From contig CAVVNN010000004.1 in assembly GCA_963749605.1 (NCBI GenBank), positions 558,001 through 622,000 on the forward strand: a stretch of 64,000 bases of DNA. Direction: 5' to 3'. The notes beneath the pieces were generated by a model. That model was given only the letters and a program-made list of their open reading frames with translations. It was not told the origin of the DNA and ran no database searches. Source of the DNA: CAVVNN01 sp963749605 (GTDB taxonomy: Bacteria; Actinomycetota; Thermoleophilia; Solirubrobacterales; 70-9). Position 1 is the stretch's first letter. Each line of letters opens with the position of its first letter. Below are positions 58,376 to 64,000 of the stretch, one piece after another. A program made the translations under genes and the position numbers.

Positions 58376-60889
58376 TCAGGAGGGGTTCGTGACGGTGCTG
58401 GTGCCTGATTGGGTCGGGCCAGGGGGATGCCAGCGCCGCAGCCGGTTCGCGTTGCCCACCACCGAGAGCGAGCTGGCGGCCATCGCCGCGGCGGCGATCA
58501 TCGGGCTCAGCTGAAGCCCGAAGAACGGGTAGAGCACGCCGGCGGCGATTGGGATGCCGATCGTGTTGTAGCCGAAGGCGAAGACCAGGTTCTGGCGGAT
58601 GTTGCGCATCGTCGCCCTGCTCAGCGAGAGGGCCACCGGGACTCCGCGCAACTCGCCTGAGACGAGTGTGATGTCGGCCGCCTCGATCGCCACGTCGGTG
58701 CCGGTTCCGATTGCGATCCCGACGTCGGCCTGGGCGAGGGCCGGGGCGTCGTTTATCCCATCGCCGACCATCGCCACCAGCCTGCCCTCGTCCTGGAGGC
58801 GGCGGACCTCGAGCGCCTTGTCCTCGGGCAGAACCTCGGCGAGGACGCGCTCGATCCCGACCTGGCGCGCGATCGCCTCGGCGGTGCGGGGGTTGTCGCC
58901 GCTGATCATCACCACCTCCAGGCCGAGTCGCCGCAGGGCGGCGATCGCCGCGGCGGAGTCGGGCTTCACCGTGTCGGCGACCGCGAGCAGGCCGGCGGGC
59001 CGACCGTCGAGCGCGACGAGGATCGCCGTCTTGCCCTCGGCCTCCAGGCGCTGCGCCTCGGCCTCCAGCGGACCGGGGTCGATTCCCTCCTCGCGCAGCA
59101 GGCGCCGCGTGCCGACCAGTAGGCGGCGACCCTCGACCAGGGCGCGCAGGCCGCGCCCGGTAACCGAGTCGAACTCGGCGGGGTCGGGGAGGGAGAGGCC
59201 GCGTTCCTCGGCGGCGGCGAGGATCGCCGCGCCGAGCGGGTGCTCGGAGGAGCGCTCGGCTCCCGCCACGAAGCGCAGCAGGTCATCCTCGGCGAGCTCG
59301 CCGAGCGCGGCGACATCGGTCAACACCGGCTCGCCGCGGGTGATCGTTCCCGTCTTGTCGAGCACGATCGCCCCCAGCTTGTGGGCGGTCTCCAGCGCCT
59401 CGGCGGAGCGAATCAGGACGCCGCTCTGGGCGCCCTTGCCGGTGCCGACCATGATCGAGAGCGGTGTCGCCAGGCCAAGTGCGCAGGGGCAGGCGATGAC
59501 CAGCACCGCCACCGCGGAGACCAGGGCGAAGGTGAGGGCGGGGGAGGGGCCGAAGTCGAACCAGACGACGAAGGTGGCGATCGCGACGAAGATCACCGCC
59601 GGGACGAAGTAGCTGGCGACCAGGTCGGCGAGGCGCTGGATCGGCGCCTTGGAGCCCTGCGCCTGCTCGACCAGGCGGACGATCTGGGCGAGCATCGTGT
59701 CGCTGCCGACGCTGGTGGCCCGGAAGCGGAAGGCACCGGTCTGGTTGACGGTGGCGCCGATCACCGTGTCGCCGGGCGCCTTGGTGACCGGCAGCGACTC
59801 CCCGGTGACCATCGACTCGTCGACGCTCGAGCGCCCCTCCACGACCTCGCCGTCGACCGGGACCTTCTCGCCGGGGCGGACGGCGACCACGTCACCCGGC
59901 ACGACCCGTGCGACCGGGACCTCCTCCTCGCCGGACTCGCGCAGGACGCGGGCCGTCTTCGCCCGCAGGCCGATCAGCTTGCGGATTGCCTCGCCCGTCC
60001 CCGCCCTGGCGCGAACCTCGAGCAGCCGGCCGAGCAGGATCAGGGTGAGGATGGTGCCGACCGCCTCGTAGTAGACGTCGCGCAGGTCGCTCGGCAGCAG
60101 CCCCGGGAAGAGCGTGACGAAGAGGCTGTAGGCGAAGGCGGCGGCGGTCCCGATCGCCACCAGGGTGTTCATGTCGGCGCCGCGGTGGGAGAGGCTGAGC
60201 CATCCGGTGCGGTGGATCGGCCAGCCCGTGTAGAGCATCACCGGGGCGATCAGCGCCAGCTGCACCCAGTGGTTGAGCAGGACGCCAGGCACCCAGCTCG
60301 CGGCGAAGACGTCGGAGGCCATCACCGCGAAGAGGACCGGTGCGGTGAGGACGGCCCCGAGGAGGACCCTCCGGCTGAGGTCGGCGATCTCGGCTCGCCG
60401 GGCGGCGGCCTCGGCGTCGCCATCGTCCTCGGGCGCACGTCCGTCTCCCTCGAGCAGCTCATAGCCGGCGTCGGCGATCGCTTGGCGCAGCCGCTCGACC
60501 TCGACCCGCCCTGGGTCATAGTCGACCGTGACCCGTTCGGTCGCCATGCTGGCGGCGGCGCGCTCGACGCCGGGCAGGTCGAGCAGCGCCCCCTCGATCT
60601 TGGATACGCAGGAGGCGCAGCCGATCGCGCCGGGTCGCAGCGCCAGCTCCGCCTCGGCGGACTTGGCGACCGAGCCCCCACCGTTTGCGTCGAGCCCAGC
60701 CGGCTCGACGAGGAGCGTTCCGTGGACCATGTTCATCCCGTTCGGCGAGTAGCCGCCCTTGACCGTGACCTCGACCTCCTGGCGACCGCTCCGGATCTCT
60801 GCTCCCCGCGCCTTGCGGGGGCCGAAGAAGAACCAGGCCAGGCCGGCGATCGCGGCGGCGCCGGCGGCGGTGACGAGGACCTCAGCCAT
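58376..60889 (-). CDS. copA: Copper-exporting P-type ATPase, with degenerate cupredoxin segment
   Basis: An 837-residue P1B ATPase. The core has MVTGESLPV, the metal-site CPC in VIACPCALGLA, phosphorylation site DKTGTITRGEP, and GDGINDAPALAQADVG. One HMA domain (about 82-148) has GAIGCASCVSK with Cys91/94. Before it stand an N-terminal membrane segment (1-24) and residues 38-63, VTVKGGYSPN joined to GMNMVHGTLLVEP: the first and last strands of a cupredoxin domain with the middle missing. Ribosome site GGAGAGAAG. Likely Cu(I) export; it is 33 bases after csoR. Confidence 0.93.
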   Translation of the reverse strand: MAEVLVTAAGAAAIAGLAWFFFGPRKARGAEIRSGRQEVEVTVKGGYSPNGMNMVHGTLLVEPAGLDANGGGSVAKSAEAELALRPGAIGCASCVSKIEGALLDLPGVERAAASMATERVTVDYDPGRVEVERLRQAIADAGYELLEGDGRAPEDDGDAEAAARRAEIADLSRRVLLGAVLTAPVLFAVMASDVFAASWVPGVLLNHWVQLALIAPVMLYTGWPIHRTGWLSLSHRGADMNTLVAIGTAAAFAYSLFVTLFPGLLPSDLRDVYYEAVGTILTLILLGRLLEVRARAGTGEAIRKLIGLRAKTARVLRESGEEEVPVARVVPGDVVAVRPGEKVPVDGEVVEGRSSVDESMVTGESLPVTKAPGDTVIGATVNQTGAFRFRATSVGSDTMLAQIVRLVEQAQGSKAPIQRLADLVASYFVPAVIFVAIATFVVWFDFGPSPALTFALVSAVAVLVIACPCALGLATPLSIMVGTGKGAQSGVLIRSAEALETAHKLGAIVLDKTGTITRGEPVLTDVAALGELAEDDLLRFVAGAERSSEHPLGAAILAAAEERGLSLPDPAEFDSVTGRGLRALVEGRRLLVGTRRLLREEGIDPGPLEAEAQRLEAEGKTAILVALDGRPAGLLAVADTVKPDSAAAIAALRRLGLEVVMISGDNPRTAEAIARQVGIERVLAEVLPEDKALEVRRLQDEGRLVAMVGDGINDAPALAQADVGIAIGTGTDVAIEAADITLVSGELRGVPVALSLSRATMRNIRQNLVFAFGYNTIGIPIAAGVLYPFFGLQLSPMIAAAAMAASSLSVVGNANRLRRWHPPGPTQSGTSTVTNPS

Positions 60890-60922
60890 CTTCTCTCTCC
60901 TTCACTCTCGATCGAAGCCCGT

Positions 60923-61219
60923 TCAGCGATTGACGAGGCGGCCCACGGCGCCCATCAACTCGTCGACGCGCTCGCCGGGGTCGTCCGGAGCGCCGCCCTT
61001 GCCCTGCATGCAGTGGCGAGCGTGACCGTCCAGAAGCGCCAGCGCGATCTTGTCCAACGCCGCCTGCACGGCGTTGATCTGGGTAACCACGTCGATGCAG
61101 TAGCGATCTTCCTCGACCATTTTCGAAACTCCTCGTACCTGGCCCTCGACCCTGGCCAGACGCTTGAGGAGCTGGTCCTTGCTTGCGGTGTATCCCCGTG
61201 GCGGGGTGGCTGCCTTCAT
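60923..61219 (-). CDS. csoR: CsoR-type copper-sensing repressor
   Basis: A 98-residue all-helical DUF156 repressor. LLKRLARVEGQVRGVSKMVE is the family start; the Cu(I) ligands are Cys41 in RYCIDV, and His and Cys in GHARHCM. Copper binding would release the operator and allow copA expression. TATACT lies 7 bases before the ATG (leaderless) and overlaps the operator half-site, indicating autoregulation. Confidence 0.94.
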   Translation of the reverse strand: MKAATPPRGYTASKDQLLKRLARVEGQVRGVSKMVEEDRYCIDVVTQINAVQAALDKIALALLDGHARHCMQGKGGAPDDPGERVDELMGAVGRLVNR

Positions 61220-61226
61220 ATCGGCG

Positions 61227-61249
61227 AGTATACCCCCCTAGGGTATAAT
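61227..61249. promoter_or_regulatory. CsoR operator with overlapping divergent promoters
   Basis: The inverted repeat TATACCC-CCCTA-GGGTATA (61229-61247) matches the G/C-tract type sites bound by CsoR. On the reverse strand the -10 TATACT (61227-61232) serves csoR. On the forward strand TATAAT (61244-61249) is a perfect -10 pointing to the CDF gene. Binding would block both. Confidence 0.75.
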
Positions 61250-61281
61250 GGTCAAGTCATGGGTCAAAATCCGACCGCAGC

Positions 61282-61287
61282 GATAAT
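61282..61287 (+). promoter_or_regulatory. Predicted second -10 element of the CDF gene
   Basis: GATAAT followed by 6 bases and the ATG at 61294, giving a leaderless transcript independent of the operator-linked TATAAT 40 bases upstream. Confidence 0.45.
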
Positions 61288-61293
61288 GCTCGC

Positions 61294-62032
61294 ATGGAGC
61301 TGGCCTATCGACATCTCGGAGGAGACCGCCACCGCCACGGCGAGCTGGTCCATTCCCATCCTCACGCCGGGCCGCACACCCACGAGCAGGCGGCGCATTT
61401 CCACGCACACGGCGCGCACGGCCACAGCCATGGTCTGCTCGACCCCACGATCAAACGCTCGCGGGCGGGCGTCCGCGCCGTCCTTCTCTCGCTTCTCGTC
61501 CTCAGCCTCGCCGCACTTGCGCAGCTGGCGATCTTCACGCTTACCGCCAGCATCGCTCTGCTCGCCGACCTGATCCACAACTTCGGCGACGCGGCGACCG
61601 CGATCCCGCTCGGCGCCGCATTTCTGATGCGCTCCGAGCGAGCCGAGCGCTACGCCGGGTACTTCGTCGTGCTCGCCATCTTCGTCTCGGCTTGCGTGGC
61701 CGGATACGCGGCGATCGGGCGGCTGATCCACCCCCAGCGGGTCAGCCATCTCGACGCCCTCGTCGTCGGCCGGCTTGATCGGCTGGCTCGGCAACTGGGT
61801 CGCGGCCCGGATTCGCACGGCTGCCGGACGCGCCCTCGAGAGTCCCGCGCTGATAGCCGACGGCAACCATGCCCGGGCCGATGCCTACGTCAGCCTCGCG
61901 GTTGTCGCGAGTGCCCTGGCGGTCTCGCTCGGGCTCGCCGTGGCCGATCCCCTGATCGGCCTCGGCATCACCGTGGTCATCCTCAAGATCACCTGGGACT
62001 CCTGGCAGACCGTGCGCGGACACGGCCACTGA
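61294..62032 (+). pseudogene. His-rich CDF-family cation transporter, frameshifted
   Basis: The first 47 residues carry thirteen or more histidines (e.g. HSHPHAGPHTHEQAAHFHAH), followed by helices of a cation diffusion facilitator with HNFGDAATAIP (HxxxD). After HLDALVV the frame breaks between 61767 and 61774 (GGCCGGC). The frame one base later continues LIGWLGNWVAARIRTAAGR, ALIADGNHARADAYVS (second HxxxD) and ends TWDSWQTVRGHGH. Dropping one G restores V-A-G-L-I-G. Real pseudogene or base error. CsoR may regulate it; the metal is unknown (Zn, Co, Ni possible). Confidence 0.85.
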
Positions 62033-62062
62033 GCACGACGGCAAGCTGCGAGCGGTGAGCGC

Positions 62063-62893
62063 CTACGGCTGATGCTCGCCCTGCGCCGTCACCGGCTCGT
62101 GCGATTCCCATACCTCCTCGAGGAACGCCGCCAGCTCCCCGTTCAGCCGCTTCGGGCTGAGTCGCCACTCGAGGATCGAGTTGGCTTCGACCAGCCGCCC
62201 GTTCGCCAGCTCCTCGGCGAGCATCCCGGAGTCGCTGAACGGGTGCAGCGGATCGCGCTGGTGGCCGACGATCAGCGCCGGCTGGGCGATCTTCCGTCGC
62301 TCCTCCCGGTGCGGCGCCGTCTCCCCCAGCAGCAGCCCCTCCAGCACGGCGAGCGAGGGGCCGGGGCGCTGGCGGGCCCAGTCGAGCCCGATGTCGATGA
62401 GGTAGTTGGTGCGGGGGATGGCCGAGGTGAGGCGGGAGACGACCTCGAAGGCCGGCCGACCCACCCGCAGGCCGAGCAGGACCGGAGTGAAGGTGGCCGC
62501 GACCGCGGCCAGCGCGTTGTCGAGTACCGGCATCTCGATGAACAGGCCGCTGACTCGCTCGGGGTCGCGCGTCGCCAGCTCCAGGGCGACGTTGGCCCCG
62601 AGCGAGGTGCCGCCGACAACGGCGGAGGGCCACCCGAGATGGTCGAGCAGCGCCCCCACCTGGCGAGCGAACAGCGGCATCGAGTAGAGCCTCAGGTCCT
62701 CCGGCCGGTCGGAGCGCCCATGGCCGAGCAGGTCGACGCAGATCACCCGGTTGCCGCGCCTCGCCAGCGCCGGCCCCAGCGGCTCGAACATGCGGCGGTT
62801 CATCAGCAGGCCGTGGACGAGGACCAGCGCCCGCTCGCCCTCGCCATAGGAGTCGTACTCGATCCGGTGGCCCTCGTAGCGGAACTCGCCCAT
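62063..62893 (-). CDS. Alpha/beta hydrolase
   Basis: A protein of about 276 residues with the alpha/beta hydrolase fold. LVLVHGLLMNRRMFEPLG holds the oxyanion HG, VVGGTSLGANVALEL the nucleophile serine, and LIVGHQRDPLHPFSDS the acidic residue. The catalytic histidine near the C terminus is not evident: the expected position reads ANSILEWRLSPK. ATG 62893 has a GAGG site and is 1 base after the tetR stop; ATG 62908 is an alternative. Confidence 0.85.
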   Translation of the reverse strand: MGEFRYEGHRIEYDSYGEGERALVLVHGLLMNRRMFEPLGPALARRGNRVICVDLLGHGRSDRPEDLRLYSMPLFARQVGALLDHLGWPSAVVGGTSLGANVALELATRDPERVSGLFIEMPVLDNALAAVAATFTPVLLGLRVGRPAFEVVSRLTSAIPRTNYLIDIGLDWARQRPGPSLAVLEGLLLGETAPHREERRKIAQPALIVGHQRDPLHPFSDSGMLAEELANGRLVEANSILEWRLSPKRLNGELAAFLEEVWESHEPVTAQGEHQP

Positions 62894-62894
62894 C

Positions 62895-63527
62895 TCAGCC
62901 AGCCTCATCGCCCTCGAGCTCGGTCCGGGGAGCCGCCGCCAGTGCCGCCAGGGCGCTCTGCGCTGCGCTGGTCATGCGCTCGGCGCTCGGCGTGAGCCCG
63001 GGATCGAGCTGCCACTGCACCAAGAGCCCGTCGAACAGGGCGATGATCAGCGCCGCCAGGGCATCCGCGTCGACGTCCGGCGCTCCGACCTCCGCGAAAG
63101 CCTCGCGGGTGGTGGCGGCGATCACCCGGTGGAAGTCGGCGTAGGTCGCCATCATCTCCGCGTGCAGCTCCTCTGAGCGGGACATCTGCGCCCAGGCCTC
63201 CAGGGCCGCTGCGACCAGCGGCCGATTCTCCTCGAGCGTGTCGAGGACCCCGGCCAGGCTGCGCGCCAGGCGCTCCAGCGGGGTCGCCGGCCCGGGCTCG
63301 GCCGCCAGCGCCACCAATGGCTTCAGCCAGCGCTGGAACGCCTCGGCGACGGCGGTGTTGAGGAGCTGCTCCTTGGAGCCGAAGTGGTAGCCGATCGATG
63401 CGAGGTTGGTGTCCGACGCCGCGACCAGGTCTCGGGAGGTGGTGCGGGCATAGCCCTTGTCCTGCAGGCAGACGATCGCTGCCTCCAGGAGCCGCTCTCT
63501 GTGACCGCCATCACTTTTTCCAGGCAT
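62895..63527 (-). CDS. TetR-family transcriptional regulator
   Basis: A 210-residue repressor. The helix-turn-helix is RERLLEAAIVCLQDKGYART with TSRDLVAASDTNLASIGYHF and GSKEQLL. The ligand domain is helical and acidic. ATG 63527 is chosen because similarity starts there and a TAAAAT -10 candidate is just upstream. The perfect palindrome at 63547-63564 is its probable operator. It is followed by the alpha/beta hydrolase, probably in one unit. Confidence 0.92.
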   Translation of the reverse strand: MPGKSDGGHRERLLEAAIVCLQDKGYARTTSRDLVAASDTNLASIGYHFGSKEQLLNTAVAEAFQRWLKPLVALAAEPGPATPLERLARSLAGVLDTLEENRPLVAAALEAWAQMSRSEELHAEMMATYADFHRVIAATTREAFAEVGAPDVDADALAALIIALFDGLLVQWQLDPGLTPSAERMTSAAQSALAALAAAPRTELEGDEAG

Positions 63528-63546
63528 AGCGGGCGCTATTTTACAC

Positions 63547-63564
63547 CCGTATAGATCTATACGG
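63547..63564. promoter_or_regulatory. Perfect 18-bp palindrome, probable TetR operator
   Basis: CCGTATAGATCTATACGG equals its own reverse complement. It lies between the divergent tetR gene and the exported-protein gene, next to AT-rich bases that should hold both promoters. A weaker related dyad, ACGTATGTATACGT, follows at once (63565-63578). Confidence 0.8.
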
Positions 63565-63593
63565 ACGTATGTATACGTACTTGGGAGGTTCAG

Positions 63594-64000
63594 ATGACCG
63601 TCAATGCCCGCCATGCAAGCAGCGGCCTCGATCGCCGGCCGTCGACAGGCCGCCGATTGTCCCTTGCAGTCGCCGCGATCGTCCTCGCCCTGGTGCTGGC
63701 CGCAACGATCCCCGTGTCGGCGCTGCCCAGCGGCAAGGCCGGGGCTGAACGGCTGCACTCCACCCTGGCCCGCATGGCGAAGCTGGCCAACAGCCGCCTG
63801 CGGCCGCCATCGCAGCAGCTGGCGCAGGACCTGCCCGCCGCTGCCGAACGCCTCGACCGCCTGGGCGAACCGGCGAGCTCCGCCCAGGAACAGCTGAGCG
63901 TGGCGCTCGGCGAAATGCGGCAGATGAACGCCCTCACCCTCGACCCCCACTACGCGCCGGCGCTGGTCGCGGTGGGGCGTGCGTTCGTCTCGGTCAGCGG
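63594..64000 (+). CDS. Exported protein, 3' end outside window
   Basis: Open from ATG 63594 to the window end with a strong GGGAGG site. The first 45 residues form a signal or anchor: basic RRPSTGRRL, then hydrophobic AVAAIVLALVLAATI and an AL-P cleavage-like site. The rest is helical, with GKAGAERLHSTLARMAKLAN and LDRLGEPASSAQEQLSVALG, suggesting a coiled helical bundle. I recognise no family from 135 residues. It is divergent from tetR and probably its target. Confidence 0.7.
   Translation, partial: MTVNARHASSGLDRRPSTGRRLSLAVAAIVLALVLAATIPVSALPSGKAGAERLHSTLARMAKLANSRLRPPSQQLAQDLPAAAERLDRLGEPASSAQEQLSVALGEMRQMNALTLDPHYAPALVAVGRAFVSVS

Noticed and set aside
61259..61264. ATG just after the TATAAT at the csoR operator as a gene start
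   Set aside because: It is out of frame with the CDF gene and leads only into an antisense-like shadow.
59240..61573. 777-residue open frame antisense to copA and csoR
   Set aside because: Low-complexity Arg/Gly/Asp-rich translation typical of a GC-rich shadow; copA and csoR are certain on the other strand.
1..64000. CRISPR arrays, transposases, integrases or prophage genes
   Set aside because: None recognised; the only repeat-like structure beyond promoters and hairpins is the palindrome at 51555-51630.

Overview
The window is one dense stretch of chromosome from a GC-rich bacterium. Third codon positions are almost all G or C, and genes overlap by 1-4 bases or sit a few bases apart. Gene content points to Actinomycetota: RNase PH-RdgB, GuaB3-GuaA, the CysO/CysM/Mec sulfur-carrier route to cysteine, SufS-SufU-SufC with an Rrf2 regulator, and NnrD/E-Alr. 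The A2-type cytochrome oxidase, the DUF3352 lipoprotein and the rhodanese-first MoeZ suggest the class Thermoleophilia, an inference from remembered gene content and not a computed placement. I see no rRNA, tRNA, CRISPR, prophage or transposase; this is essentially core genome.

Layout. 1-3.7 kb: a VOC protein (cut by the window edge) and the operon rrf2-sufC-sufS-sufU, which lacks sufB and sufD. 3.8-7.9 kb: htpX, then a sulfur-transfer block moeZ-cysO-cysM-mec-DUF2007, whose two transcription units begin with the same 17-bp promoter-like sequence. 7.9-9.3 kb: two orphan reverse-strand genes. 9.5-15.8 kb: a five-gene reverse operon, glycosyltransferase - coiled coil - nadB - hyuA - hyuB. 16.4-23.6 kb: a lone prepilin, rph-rdgB-CDF, a Roadblock-like pair with tldD-tldE, then hup-pyrF. 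23.7-28.9 kb: LysM protein, D,D-carboxypeptidase, PfkB kinase, guaB3, guaA. 28.9-32.7 kb: a zinc ABC uptake locus in which one permease is fused to the metal-binding lipoprotein, followed by an ATPase broken by a frameshift, a second permease and a Zur-type regulator. 33-44.4 kb: rplM-rpsI (S9 with a long acidic extension), glmM, glmS, a DUF3352 lipoprotein, acpS-nnrD/E, a CBS protein, alr, a CCA-adding enzyme and infA. 44.4-49.7 kb: a reverse operon of GatC/AtzG-like protein, amidase, ABC exporter and GH63-type glycosidase. 50.9-57.3 kb: a glycosyltransferase interrupted in frame by a perfect palindrome, the cox operon with a tandem-repeat protein between coxA and coxC, and lepB. 57.3-64 kb: an epimerase, csoR-copA divergent from a His-rich CDF transporter, and a TetR regulator with a perfect 18-bp operator divergent from an exported protein that runs off the window.

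Common themes. Many unit-leading genes have a TAnnnT-like -10 element ending only 6 or 7 bases before the start codon, which predicts leaderless mRNAs. Inside operons, genes couple through NTGA overlaps; pyrF seems to use CTG in this way and nadB has no ordinary start codon at all. Metal handling (Zn, Cu, Fe-S) and sulfur transfer are the main functional themes. Two transporter genes, znuC and the CDF gene by csoR, carry single-base frameshifts that could be real or sequence errors.
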